Assembly (NCBI GenBank): GCA_902798745.1
Contig: CADBXM010000001.1
Span: forward strand, 1-64,000
Direction of reading: 5' to 3'
Length of the DNA stretch: 64,000 nt
Source: an uncultured Eubacteriales bacterium
GTDB lineage: Bacteria > Bacillota > Clostridia > Peptostreptococcales > Anaerovoracaceae
Shown piece by piece: positions 25,741 through 34,394 of this stretch. Positions within the stretch are counted from its first letter, which is position 1. Every line of letters starts with the position of its first letter. The translations under genes were made by a program, and so were the position numbers. The notes beneath the pieces were generated by a model. The model made no database searches. It was not told the origin of the DNA and worked only from the letters and a program-made list of their open reading frames with translations.

Positions 25741-26907
25741 ATGTACAAGGAAACTCTTAGACAGGTATGGGCTGAGATAGATATGTCAGCCTTCGACCAC
25801 AATGTAAAAGAAATAAAGAGACAGATGGAATGCCCGAAAATGATCGGCGTTATCAAGGCAAACGGTTACGGGCACGGAGCCACTGAATGCGCGAAGGTAC
25901 TTCAGTTCAACGGAGTAGACAGCTTCGCGGTAGCGACTCTCGAAGAGGCCGTCAATCTCCGCGAGGATGGAATAGAGGGCAATATCGTGGTCCTCGGACT
26001 TACTCCGAGGGAATGCGTAGATACCGTAGTCGAGTACGACTTGATCCCGGGCGTGATGCACTACAGCTATGTGAAAGCGTTGAGTGACGAAGTCGTGGCT
26101 CAAGAAGCTGATTCCGCAAGGATACTCTTCGGTATCGATACCGGCATGGGCAGGATAGGCTACAGAGTGTTCACCGAGGAAGAGCGCGATTATGCGGTAG
26201 AGCAGTACAAGAGGATGTCCGAGCTTCCGGGCATTGAGATCGCGGGAGTGATCACACACTTCTCGACAGCAGACGAGGAGCAGAGAGAGTACACGGCTAT
26301 GCAGATCGAGAACTACAATGCATTTATGGCAAAGCTGAACGCGGCAGGCTTCGAGCCTAAGATGATCTGCGCGAACTCTGCTTCGATCATGATGTATCCT
26401 GAGATCCACTACGACGCATGCCGCCCTGGAATCATCCTCTACGGACTCGCTCCAAGCGGATACCTCAAAGGCAAAGTCCTCGACCTCAAGCCTGTCATGA
26501 CAGTCAAGGCCGAGATCGTGAATCTCAAGACTGTTCCTGCAGGGACATCGGTCAGCTATGGCCGCAAGTTCACTTCGACTGAAGAAACAAAGATCGCAAC
26601 GATAGGGCTCGGCTATGCGGACGGATACAGCAGGCTCAACAGCGGCAAGATCAGCGTGCTGGTGGGTGGCATCAAGTGCCCTGTGGTCGGCAATATCTGC
26701 ATGGACCAGTGCATGGTGGACGTATCCGCGGTGCCTGATGTGAAGCTCGGCGATGAAGTCGTGATCATGGGCAAGCAGGGCGATCAGGAGATAAGCGCTG
26801 ACGATCTGGCGGCGATCAACGGAACGATCAACTACGAGATCACATGCTGCTTCGACCTCAGGATACCTAAGGTGTATATCAACTACCCTGAAGGAATGTG
26901 CAAGTAA
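25741..26907 (+). CDS. alr: Alanine racemase
   Basis: A 388-residue fold-type III PLP enzyme making D-alanine for peptidoglycan. The cofactor lysine is in MIGVIKANGYGHGA, the GIDTGMGRIGY segment is typical, and SYGRKFTSTEETKIATIGLGYADGY and GNICMDQCMVDV are the C-terminal family signatures. The second catalytic Tyr is expected in the GLGYADGYSR region. The ATG at 25741 has AGGAGG six bases upstream; an in-frame ATG nine codons earlier lacks one. It is followed after 17 bp by a PAP2 phosphatase gene. Confidence 0.96.
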   Translation: MYKETLRQVWAEIDMSAFDHNVKEIKRQMECPKMIGVIKANGYGHGATECAKVLQFNGVDSFAVATLEEAVNLREDGIEGNIVVLGLTPRECVDTVVEYDLIPGVMHYSYVKALSDEVVAQEADSARILFGIDTGMGRIGYRVFTEEERDYAVEQYKRMSELPGIEIAGVITHFSTADEEQREYTAMQIENYNAFMAKLNAAGFEPKMICANSASIMMYPEIHYDACRPGIILYGLAPSGYLKGKVLDLKPVMTVKAEIVNLKTVPAGTSVSYGRKFTSTEETKIATIGLGYADGYSRLNSGKISVLVGGIKCPVVGNICMDQCMVDVSAVPDVKLGDEVVIMGKQGDQEISADDLAAINGTINYEITCCFDLRIPKVYINYPEGMCK

Positions 26908-26924
26908 AATAGAAAGCGTGAAAA

Positions 26925-27593
26925 ATGGATTCTTTCACACAACTTGACGGCAATCTGCTTATCGGCATCCAGGATGCTCTGAATGCCGATTGGCTTACGC
27001 CGATCATGAAGGCGATCACATACTTTGGCGAGGGAGGAATCTTCTGGATCACAGTATGCTTTCTCTTGCTTTTCTTCAAAAAGACACGCAGACTCGGAAT
27101 ATTCTGCGCTCTTGCGCTGCTATTCAATTTCATATGTGTGAATGTGATCCTCAAACCGGTAGTAGACAGAACACGTCCGTTTGAGCTGTTCGCAGAAGTA
27201 TATAATTATATTGGAGACCCGGGAGACGCGTCTTTTCCGAGCGGACATACTTCCAACGCAGTCGCGCCGGCTTGGGCTATGTTTCGGGCAACTATGCCAT
27301 CAAGGCTCAGAAAGAGCGACGGAAAGAAGGGAGACAGATGCTACGATACGGTGCCTTGCCTTGGGTGGAAGGGAGTCGGCGCCGACCCAAAGTTGTTCCA
27401 CAAACTTGGCGTGGCCGGCGTGGTGCTGGCATTCTTTATCGGCATCTCGAGGCTTTACCTCGGAGTACATTTCCCCTCGGATGTTATATGCGGATTCCTG
27501 ATCGGTATCATGTGCGCGACCGTCGTTTACCTGGTTCTGATAGGAATAGAAAAAAGACGCGGCCGGCTTATCGGAAGCGCAGAGACCGAATAA
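26925..27593 (+). CDS. PAP2 superfamily membrane phosphatase
   Basis: A 222-residue protein with about five helices and the three phosphatase motifs KPVVDRTRP, FPSGHTS and SRLYLGVHFPSDV. Such enzymes dephosphorylate lipid carriers (for example undecaprenyl pyrophosphate) or phosphatidate. About 30 hydrophilic residues (PSRLRKSDGKKGDRCYDTVP...) sit between motifs 2 and 3, where relatives have a short loop; the frame stays open, so this is an insertion and not a frameshift. It follows alr and may serve cell-wall lipid recycling. Confidence 0.85.
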   Translation: MDSFTQLDGNLLIGIQDALNADWLTPIMKAITYFGEGGIFWITVCFLLLFFKKTRRLGIFCALALLFNFICVNVILKPVVDRTRPFELFAEVYNYIGDPGDASFPSGHTSNAVAPAWAMFRATMPSRLRKSDGKKGDRCYDTVPCLGWKGVGADPKLFHKLGVAGVVLAFFIGISRLYLGVHFPSDVICGFLIGIMCATVVYLVLIGIEKRRGRLIGSAETE

Positions 27594-27650
27594 GAATAGT
27601 TGAATAAGAATAGAGATGTGATCAAGGTGAATCACTGATAACTGAATAGA

Positions 27651-28376
27651 ATGAAGAAGATCACAGGAAACAAATGGGACGAGCTGCTCGCTGAAGAATG
27701 GCAGAAACCGTATTATCAGGAGCTACGCTCGTTTCTTATTAATGAATACGAGAAAGAAACGATATATCCACCGGCAGGGGATATTTACAATGCGCTCAGA
27801 TTGACGGACTATGACGATGTGAAGGCGGTCATACTAGGGCAAGATCCGTATCATGAGCCGGGTCAGGCCCACGGGCTTGCTTTCAGTGTGCCCCGCGGAA
27901 CGACTCTTCCGCCATCGCTGGTGAATATATTAAAGGAACTCGAGTCTGACCTCGGTATCAGCCCTCAAACTGTTCCGGAAAATAATGACGGTTTCAATGA
28001 CTATAATGCGGGTATACTTGAAGCATGGGCAAGGCAGGGAGTGCTATTGCTCAATACGGTACTTACAGTAAGAGCCCATCAGGCCGGGTCTCATCGCGGA
28101 CACGGATGGGAGCAGTTCACCGATCGTGTGATCGAACTGCTCGCCGCCCGTCAGAAGCCAATGGCGTTCATACTGTGGGGAGCAAATGCCGGAGCAAAAA
28201 AAGAACTCATAATGAGAACGCAGGACGAGACGGGCGGGCAGCGCCATCTGATAATAACAGCGCCGCATCCGAGTCCGCTTTCGGCATACCGTGGGTTCTT
28301 CGGAGGCTGCTACTTTTCGAGGTGCAATTATTTCCTCGAAGACAACGGCATTGATCCCGTAGACTGGAGTCTGTGA
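27651..28376 (+). CDS. ung: Uracil-DNA glycosylase
   Basis: A 241-residue family 1 UDG that removes uracil from DNA in base-excision repair. The water-activating loop is GQDPYHEPGQAHGLAFSV, the uracil-binding Asn is in GVLLLNTVLTVR, and the minor-groove Leu loop is HPSPLSAYRGFFG. Length is normal. It stands in a loose run of same-strand genes after PAP2. The ribosome binding site is weak. Confidence 0.96.
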   Translation: MKKITGNKWDELLAEEWQKPYYQELRSFLINEYEKETIYPPAGDIYNALRLTDYDDVKAVILGQDPYHEPGQAHGLAFSVPRGTTLPPSLVNILKELESDLGISPQTVPENNDGFNDYNAGILEAWARQGVLLLNTVLTVRAHQAGSHRGHGWEQFTDRVIELLAARQKPMAFILWGANAGAKKELIMRTQDETGGQRHLIITAPHPSPLSAYRGFFGGCYFSRCNYFLEDNGIDPVDWSL

Positions 28377-28423
28377 AACGCTTTTCCCCGAAAAGCGATC
28401 AGCAAGAAAACTAAAGCTGAAAA

Positions 28424-29596
28424 ATGAATCTGTTATTGATACTCAGATCCGAGTTCGTCTGCCTCATGGCTCTGCTGCTGCTTCTGTGGTACGCGTCCAT
28501 ACATGGGGCATACGACAACATCAAAAGGTACAGGGCGCTCAATCTTCTGGCGATAGGACATGTGGTCTTCGATATCATCACAGTCACTGCCATGAATGAT
28601 CCGAGCACGGTTTCTCCTGCAATAAATCGGATATGTCATGTATTATTCTATGCTTTCGCGATACTCTATTGCTGCGTCCTGTTGGACTTTGTGATCGAGA
28701 TGGTATTCGGCGAAGCACGAAGCAAGCGGGGGAAGATCATTACGGCGGGAATATTAGCACTTTCTTTGATCGCTATGATGATCCTGCCGATGGAATACCT
28801 CGAAGGTGATGGCATCAGTTATGGCACGGGGCCTGCGGTGTTCGCTGGTTTTGCGTTCGCAGCTCTTGCTTTGCTGATGGCGTTGCTGCTGGTAATGACA
28901 TACGGAGACAGATTCTCGGAGCATGATGGAAGAGTTCTGATACTGTCGATGTTGTTTTTGCTTCTGGTCATAGCGATACAGATAGCGGTGCCTGAAGTCC
29001 TCTTCACAGGCGCTGGCCTCACTCTGACGACTGCAGGAATATTTGTCGGGATCATTGACCCTGTGAGCAAGTTCAGACACAAGGCGTATTACGATACGAT
29101 GACCGGACTTCGCAATCAAAACTGCTATGGAGATGATATAGCATATCTTCGTAAAGAACTCGGCGGTAATGCTTATGCTCACGGATTGATATATGTCGCC
29201 TGTGATATCAACGGGCTCAAACAGGTCAACGATGACCTCGGTCACGCGGCAGGCGATGACTATATCAGGGCAGCTGCCAAAGCCCTCAATGATTCCCTTG
29301 AAAGTGCATACGCCATATACAGAACAGGCGGTGATGAGTTCTGCGCTATCTATATTGACGATCCGGCCGAAAAGGTCGGGGAAGAGGTCGCGAAACTCCG
29401 CAGAGCGTTCGGAACGGGACAAGAGCATGATGGAATAAGGTCCGGAACCAAGACAAAGTACAGCTTTTCAATAGGCTGCGTGGCCGCAAAGGAGGGAGAA
29501 AACATCCTGGATACTGCCAAGAGGGCCGATACTGTTATGATGGAAGAGAAGCGCAACTACTATCGCGATAACGGCATAGACAGGCGGCGCCATTAA
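28424..29596 (+). CDS. Membrane-bound diguanylate cyclase (GGDEF)
   Basis: A 390-residue protein. Seven hydrophobic helices (residues 1 to about 205) form an uncharacterised sensor, followed by a GGDEF domain (DTMTGLRNQNCY, DINGLKQVNDDLGHAAGDD, YRTGGDEFCAIY). The active-site GGDEF sequence is intact, so synthesis of cyclic di-GMP is likely. No obvious RxxD inhibitory site is visible before it. No EAL or HD-GYP partner is encoded nearby. Confidence 0.9.
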   Translation: MNLLLILRSEFVCLMALLLLLWYASIHGAYDNIKRYRALNLLAIGHVVFDIITVTAMNDPSTVSPAINRICHVLFYAFAILYCCVLLDFVIEMVFGEARSKRGKIITAGILALSLIAMMILPMEYLEGDGISYGTGPAVFAGFAFAALALLMALLLVMTYGDRFSEHDGRVLILSMLFLLLVIAIQIAVPEVLFTGAGLTLTTAGIFVGIIDPVSKFRHKAYYDTMTGLRNQNCYGDDIAYLRKELGGNAYAHGLIYVACDINGLKQVNDDLGHAAGDDYIRAAAKALNDSLESAYAIYRTGGDEFCAIYIDDPAEKVGEEVAKLRRAFGTGQEHDGIRSGTKTKYSFSIGCVAAKEGENILDTAKRADTVMMEEKRNYYRDNGIDRRRH

Positions 29597-29665
29597 GCGG
29601 CCTAAGTGTACGGCAAAAAGCTTTGCTGCTCTGAGATAGAGAAAAAACATCAAAACTACATGATT

Positions 29666-29704
29666 GAGAACGTCCAAACTGTTGAAAAGGACGTTCTCTT
29701 TTGT
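29666..29704 (+). terminator. Terminator after the GGDEF gene
   Basis: GAGAACGTCC (29666-29675) pairs with GGACGTTCTC (29689-29698) around a 13-nt loop and is followed by TTTTGTT. Confidence 0.85.
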
Positions 29705-29752
29705 TAATATACACGAGTTGGATAATTTACAGAACAGGAGCATCAATCACAA

Positions 29753-30511
29753 ATGGATAAAATCAAAATCTACAGAAGATCAGGCGTTTCAGTTGCATGT
29801 TATGTGTTTGCAGCGATCATTCTGATCTATACATGCTATACCGCAGGCGGCACAGTAAACCAGATCAACGAATATTACGCGCAATATGGAATGAGCGCAC
29901 AAGCCTCGGAGTATATCACATACGTCGCGCAGAGTGTGCTTCCATATCTTTTCTATGCAGTAGCTACTTTCATGCTCGGATACATTCTCGATGCTGTCAG
30001 AAAGACAGATCCTAAAAACTACATGACAGAGGAAGAGTATGCGGATCTAAAGGCTGCAAAGAAGGAAGCCAAAGAAGCAAAGAAGATCGCAAAGGGCGAG
30101 AAAAAGGCTGCAGCAAAAGCAGCGAGCGAGGCAAACAACGAGCAGTCGATGGCAGAAGATTTTGCCAGTGATCTCGACAAGGAGCTCAAGGCTGCAGAGA
30201 AAAAGAACGACTACAAAAAGTACAATGGCTATAAGAAGAGCTATAACCAGAACAGAAACGGAAACAATAATCACAGACAGTCCGGTAATAAATCCGGCGG
30301 TAATGGTAATGGAAACAGAAACGGAAACGGAAACGTAAACCGCAAGTACAATAACCAGAATAACCAGAACGGTCAGAACAACGGCCAGAATAACAACAAT
30401 AACAACCAGAACAATAATCAGAGCAAGCCGGTAGTCGAACAGAAGAAGGCCGCAGAAGCTCAGGAAAAATCGGCTGCAGTATTTGAGGCAAAAATAGTCG
30501 AGGATAAGTAA
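29753..30511 (+). CDS. Uncharacterised two-helix membrane protein with Asn/Gly/Gln-rich tail
   Basis: A 252-residue protein not assigned to a family. Two hydrophobic helices (about 11-32 and 60-80) are followed by a Lys/Ala/Glu-rich helical segment (LKAAKKEAKEAKKIAKGEKK), then about 75 residues almost entirely of N, G, Q, K and R (NNNNNNQNNNQ type), and a short charged C-terminus. The tail is probably disordered and cytoplasmic if both termini face inward. It is transcribed alone, between two terminators. The low-complexity tail could promote assembly or bind nucleic acid, but nothing here shows that. Confidence 0.6.
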   Translation: MDKIKIYRRSGVSVACYVFAAIILIYTCYTAGGTVNQINEYYAQYGMSAQASEYITYVAQSVLPYLFYAVATFMLGYILDAVRKTDPKNYMTEEEYADLKAAKKEAKEAKKIAKGEKKAAAKAASEANNEQSMAEDFASDLDKELKAAEKKNDYKKYNGYKKSYNQNRNGNNNHRQSGNKSGGNGNGNRNGNGNVNRKYNNQNNQNGQNNGQNNNNNNQNNNQSKPVVEQKKAAEAQEKSAAVFEAKIVEDK

Positions 30512-30557
30512 TGGTAACTGAAGAGGCTTTGTAAACAGAGCAGCTTTAACAACAGAA

Positions 30558-30589
30558 GACCGCACTGCGAACCGGGTGCGGTCTTTTTT
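30558..30589 (+). terminator. Terminator before the DUF2156 gene
   Basis: GACCGCAC (30558-30565) pairs with GTGCGGTC (30576-30583) and is followed by six T. The ribosome binding site of the next gene begins right after, so that gene needs read-through or an internal promoter. Confidence 0.85.
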
Positions 30590-30605
30590 AAAAGGAGAGA
30601 CCGGA

Positions 30606-31490
30606 ATGATCGACTGGAAGGAAGTCACGCTTCACGATAAACCTAAGATAGACGAAAAAATATGCGCAAGCGGATGCCACGGCGCGGATTACAGTTTCGC
30701 CAATCTTTATATGTGGAGACACGCATACAGACCACTGATCGCGTACTATGATGACAGACTGCTCGTCAGCATGCCCGATTGGGGCGTATACGCGTATCCG
30801 AAGGGCGGTGGAGATGTCGCAGGTTCGATAGAGCTTCTTCTTGACGAAGCACATGGTCTTGGGAAAAAGCTGATCCTAAGAGGCCTTACCGAAAAGACCC
30901 TTGCGGAGTTCCTGCCTCTCTATGGAGAGCGTTTCGAGGTATCCGAAGACAGGGACAACGCAGACTATGTTTACTCAGCGGAAAAGCTCTGCAACCTTCC
31001 GGGCCGTCACCTCTCATCCAAAAGAAATCATATTAAGCACTTTGAGCGAAACGGCGAGTGGGAGCTTCACAAAATCTGCAGCGGTGAGTGCATCGATGAA
31101 GCGCGGGTGTTCGTGGATGAGTTTTACAAAGAGAAGAATGATCCGGAACTCGCCAACGAGGCGAAGGCGATAGAAGAGATGTTCGACCACTACGAGGAGC
31201 TTGGATTTATCGGAGGGCTTCTCTATCAGAACGGTAAGCCGATCGCATTCACCGCGGGAACAAAACTCGGTGATGAGGTCTTTGACACTCACTTTGAAAA
31301 AGCGCTTCCGGGTGTTGAGGGTGCATATACCATGATCAACCGTGAATTCGCGAAGCTGGTGTGCGAGGAGTTACCTGAAATCAAATACTTCAACCGCGAA
31401 GAGGATATGGGTATCGAGGGACTGAGAAAGGCAAAGGAAAGCTATCACCCTGACATCTTGCTGATGAAATATTTCGCGAAAGAAAAATAG
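30606..31490 (+). CDS. DUF2156 (LPG_synthase_C-like) acyltransferase-fold protein
   Basis: A 294-residue protein of the DUF2156 family, a tandem GNAT-like fold related to the C-terminal catalytic domain of phosphatidylglycerol lysyltransferase. Typical segments are ADYSFANLYMWRHAY near the start, LPGRHLSSKRNHIKHFER in the middle and YFNREEDMGIEGLRKAKESYHPDILLMKY at the end. No MprF membrane domain is attached, so the acceptor is unknown. The frame opens earlier at a GTG inside the terminator, but the ATG at 30606 has AAAGGAGAG ahead of it. The GNAT gene after it starts two bases past its stop. Confidence 0.85.
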   Translation: MIDWKEVTLHDKPKIDEKICASGCHGADYSFANLYMWRHAYRPLIAYYDDRLLVSMPDWGVYAYPKGGGDVAGSIELLLDEAHGLGKKLILRGLTEKTLAEFLPLYGERFEVSEDRDNADYVYSAEKLCNLPGRHLSSKRNHIKHFERNGEWELHKICSGECIDEARVFVDEFYKEKNDPELANEAKAIEEMFDHYEELGFIGGLLYQNGKPIAFTAGTKLGDEVFDTHFEKALPGVEGAYTMINREFAKLVCEELPEIKYFNREEDMGIEGLRKAKESYHPDILLMKYFAKEK

Positions 31491-31491
31491 A

Positions 31492-32382
31492 ATGAAATAC
31501 GTTATTGAGATTGCCGAACGCGGCACGGCATATTACAAAGGGCTCAGGAATCTATGGTGCGAGACTTTCGGAGATGATCCTGAATTCGTCGATGCATTTT
31601 ATGACTGCTTTGGAGAAGATATAAAAGGCTTTGTGATCCTTGATGAGGGCGGCCGAGTATGCTCGGCTCTGACATGTTACCCTGTCGGAGCCTATGAGGG
31701 CAGAATGGTATATGCAAGTTACGCGATATGTACAGCAGCAGACTACCGCGGTCAAGGCCTTGCCGGCGCGCTTACCGAATACGTTAAGGAAGAAGTTATC
31801 CTGAGAGGCGGCATTTCGCTGGTTTCGCCGGCCGAACCATCTCTCGAAGAGTTCTATGCCGGGCTCGGATATATGCCTGATTTCCACGTGGCCCCGCGCG
31901 CAGTGCTTGCGGAATCCTTTGAGGATGAACTGGATGAATTCGAGTTTGATGAAGAAGACGATTTTGATATAGTCAGACCCGAAGCGGATATAAGAAAGAT
32001 CGATGCTTGTCTGTATAATAAATACAGAGAAGCATATCTCGCTGAAATACCGCACATAACAGCTTGCGAGGAGCTGCTCAGCGCGGTAGAGCTTGCAAGC
32101 GAAGGCTTTTATACCATCAACGGTGGGGACGCTGTGTGCTGCGTCTCAGAGAAGAAAAGAGGACAGCTGATCGTCTCCGAGCTGATAATAAGCCCGATGC
32201 TTCTTGAGCTTTCGGGAGAGATAGATACAGAGGTAGCACAGCTTCTGGCGAAGTATTTCGACGCGTTCGAGGTGTCGTATAATATGCCGGGAGCCGGTGT
32301 GATACAGTCCATGGTTGCGGGCTTTTTCGAAAGAACTGAGACCGGAGCGCCACTCCCATACTTCGGATTTCCGATCGATTAA
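31492..32382 (+). CDS. GNAT N-acetyltransferase, Eis-like two-part protein
   Basis: A 296-residue protein. The N-terminal GNAT domain has the acetyl-CoA loop CTAADYRGQGLAGALTEYV and SLVSPAEPSLEEFYAGLGY. An acidic linker (ELDEFEFDEEDDFD) leads to a second, unassigned alpha/beta half, as in Eis-type acetyltransferases. The substrate is unknown. It is coupled to the DUF2156 gene (two-base gap), and the two may act on related aminoacyl or amine substrates. Confidence 0.8.
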   Translation: MKYVIEIAERGTAYYKGLRNLWCETFGDDPEFVDAFYDCFGEDIKGFVILDEGGRVCSALTCYPVGAYEGRMVYASYAICTAADYRGQGLAGALTEYVKEEVILRGGISLVSPAEPSLEEFYAGLGYMPDFHVAPRAVLAESFEDELDEFEFDEEDDFDIVRPEADIRKIDACLYNKYREAYLAEIPHITACEELLSAVELASEGFYTINGGDAVCCVSEKKRGQLIVSELIISPMLLELSGEIDTEVAQLLAKYFDAFEVSYNMPGAGVIQSMVAGFFERTETGAPLPYFGFPID

Positions 32383-32445
32383 GCGGCGCATATGAATCAG
32401 CAAATATAATACAATAATCAAAACTAATAATTCTGGAGGGTCGAT

Positions 32446-33045
32446 ATGAACGTAGTTTGTCTGGACATGGAAGGCGTGCTCTTCCCTGAGATATGGATAG
32501 CTTTCAGCGAGGAGAGCGGTATCCCGGAACTTAGACGCACCACCCGAGACGAGCCTGATTATGACAAGCTCATGCATTGGCGCATGGGAATACTGCGTGA
32601 GCACGGGCTCAAACTCAAGGACGTGCAGAATACAATCGCGAAGATAAAGCCGCTGCCGGGAGCCAAGGAGTTTCTCGACGAACTGCGGACTATCACGCAG
32701 GTCATCATTCTGAGCGACACATTCTCACAATTTGCTGAGCCTTTGATGAGACAGCTCGACTGGCCAACTATTTTCTGCAATGAGCTTGTGATAGACGAAG
32801 AGGGATACATCGCTGACATGAAGATGCGCTGCGATCATTCCAAGCTGACCACTGTCCGCGGACTCCAGTCTATCGGCTTTGATACCATCGCTGCCGGTGA
32901 CAGCTACAATGACCTCGAGATGATCGAGGCCAGCAAGGCCGGATTCCTTTTCCGCACCACGGACAAAATAAGGGCAGACTACCCTCAGTACCCGGCTTTT
33001 GAGGAGTTCGACGAGTTCCTGGATGCGATCAAAGCAGCTCTGTAA
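32446..33045 (+). CDS. thrH: Phosphoserine phosphatase / homoserine phosphotransferase ThrH
   Basis: A 199-residue HAD hydrolase. The nucleophile motif is CLDMEGVLFPE (DxEGV rather than the usual DxDGT, which is characteristic of ThrH), motif II is ILSDTF, and motif III/IV is AAGDSYNDLEMIEASKAG. ThrH removes phosphate from phosphoserine and can pass it to homoserine, so it can serve serine or threonine synthesis. No serine or threonine pathway gene is adjacent. CTGGAGGG precedes the ATG. Confidence 0.9.
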   Translation: MNVVCLDMEGVLFPEIWIAFSEESGIPELRRTTRDEPDYDKLMHWRMGILREHGLKLKDVQNTIAKIKPLPGAKEFLDELRTITQVIILSDTFSQFAEPLMRQLDWPTIFCNELVIDEEGYIADMKMRCDHSKLTTVRGLQSIGFDTIAAGDSYNDLEMIEASKAGFLFRTTDKIRADYPQYPAFEEFDEFLDAIKAAL

Positions 33046-33076
33046 AGAAAATCCTACCAAGCGGATAGGAAAACAC

Positions 33077-33105
33077 TTGACAATGCATACTTCGAGTCTT
33101 AATAT
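33077..33105 (+). promoter_or_regulatory. Promoter of the DUF1858 gene
   Basis: TTGACA (33077-33082) is followed after 17 bp by TAATAT (33100-33105), 78 bp before the start codon. Confidence 0.6.
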
Positions 33106-33182
33106 ATGCAGGAAAGCGATGAAAGATCGCATAGAAAACGGATAATCATAAAAGATCAAAACAATAAATTCGGAGGAAAAAA

Positions 33183-33377
33183 ATGATTACAAAGGATATG
33201 ATCATCGGAGACGTTATCAACGAGCATCCTGAACTGGTTCGCGCATTCTTTGCGAATGGCATGATGTGCATCGGCTGCCCTGCATCCCAGGGTGAGTCCA
33301 TCGAGCAGGCATCCATGGTTCACGGCATCGACACAGACCAGCTCGTAAACGCTCTCAACGAGGCACTCGACGCATAA
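33183..33377 (+). CDS. DUF1858 domain protein
   Basis: A 64-residue stand-alone DUF1858 protein. Family hallmarks are the start MITKDMIIGDVINEHPE and the conserved MMCIGCPASQGESIEQA with a CxxC pair (Cys34 and Cys37 by count), suggesting metal or disulfide/iron-sulfur chemistry. Relatives often neighbour hybrid-cluster or other redox proteins; here it is alone with its own promoter and terminator. The ribosome binding site is strong (CGGAGGAAAAAA). Confidence 0.88.
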   Translation: MITKDMIIGDVINEHPELVRAFFANGMMCIGCPASQGESIEQASMVHGIDTDQLVNALNEALDA

Positions 33378-33414
33378 CTCGTCGCGATAATATCATTTAA
33401 TACGAAGCAATATG

Positions 33415-33450
33415 AAGGACGGTAAGGAACGTGTATCCATGCCGTCCTTT
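33415..33450 (+). terminator. Terminator after the DUF1858 gene
   Basis: AAGGACGG (33415-33422) pairs with CCGTCCTT (33442-33449) around a 19-nt loop and is followed by TTGC. Confidence 0.7.
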
Positions 33451-33510
33451 TGCAAATCTTAGGTCGCGGATGTAAAATCAAACTGACAACAGGCATGAGG
33501 AGGAAACAAG

Positions 33511-34272
33511 ATGTTTTTTGAAGTAGACAAGGAAATATTCGACAAGGTACCTGATCTTGTGATCGGCGTGGTTGCGGTGCAGGGGATAGACAACAGCAAA
33601 GAAGTCCCGGCGATCGAGAAGATGCTCGATAAATACGCTGAAGAGTGCAGACAGTACTTCGAAGCATCAGGCAACAAGGCCAAGGAAGACCCGTGCGTGG
33701 TTCCTTATCGCGAAGCCTTCAGAGCGATCGGCATCAACCCTAACAGATACGCATGTTCTATCGAGGCGCTCATGGACAGGATAGCTAAGGGAAAGGGAAT
33801 GCCGCACATCAACCCTGCGGTCGATCTCGGAAACGCCCTGTCTCTTAAGTATAGGATCCCGATCGGAGCTCACGATATGTATTCGTTCGTAAAGCCGGAC
33901 GGCAAAGGCCGGGGAAGCGAGGAGGCCGGCATCAGCATCAGACCATCTACCGCTGATGACCACTTCAGGCCATTTGGTGCGCCGGAAGGTGAGTACGATG
34001 ATCCGGAGCCGGGTGAAGTCGTATACGTATCGGGTAACGAGATAAGGACACGCCGCTGGACCTGGCGTCAGAGCGAGCAGGGCAAGATGCAGGAAAAAAC
34101 AAGCGCTGTGTTCTATCCAATAGACGGCTTTGCGGATCACAATCTTGAAGACGTCAAAAAGACAATGAAGGACTTCACCGAGCAAGTCGCGAATTACTTC
34201 GCAAGGTCGGGGAGCCGCTGCACGGTCGCGACCGGGCTGGTAACAAAGGACGAGCCACGCTTCGAGTTCTAA
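33511..34272 (+). CDS. B3/B4 (PheT-like) domain protein
   Basis: A 253-residue protein related to the B3/B4 tRNA-recognition/editing domain of the phenylalanyl-tRNA synthetase beta subunit, without the rest of the synthetase. Typical segments are PYREAFRAIGINPNRYACSIEALMDRIAKG, LKYRIPIGAHDMYS and GNEIRTRRWTWRQSEQGKMQEKTSAVFYPIDGF. Free-standing relatives are widespread in Firmicutes and may edit mischarged tRNA; this is not established for this gene. GAGGAGG precedes the ATG. Confidence 0.85.
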   Translation: MFFEVDKEIFDKVPDLVIGVVAVQGIDNSKEVPAIEKMLDKYAEECRQYFEASGNKAKEDPCVVPYREAFRAIGINPNRYACSIEALMDRIAKGKGMPHINPAVDLGNALSLKYRIPIGAHDMYSFVKPDGKGRGSEEAGISIRPSTADDHFRPFGAPEGEYDDPEPGEVVYVSGNEIRTRRWTWRQSEQGKMQEKTSAVFYPIDGFADHNLEDVKKTMKDFTEQVANYFARSGSRCTVATGLVTKDEPRFEF

Positions 34273-34343
34273 AAAAGGAGAATCAAATTGTTCAGAGGGG
34301 GATCATCTTTACACCGGTAGACTAGATCCCGGGAATTCCAGAT

Positions 34344-34377
34344 AAGTGAGTTTGTTGGAGCTTGACTCCTGATTGAA
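34344..34377 (+). repeat. 34-nt module shared with the element at 18561-18594
   Basis: The stretch AAGTGAGTTTGTTGGAGCTT and its continuation to 34377 match 18561-18594 at 29 of 34 positions and keep a small hairpin GGAG-CTTGA-CTCC. Both copies lie on the plus strand just upstream of a gene (cdd here, an ABC permease there). Confidence 0.65.
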
Positions 34378-34394
34378 ATATAGAGGATGCTGAA

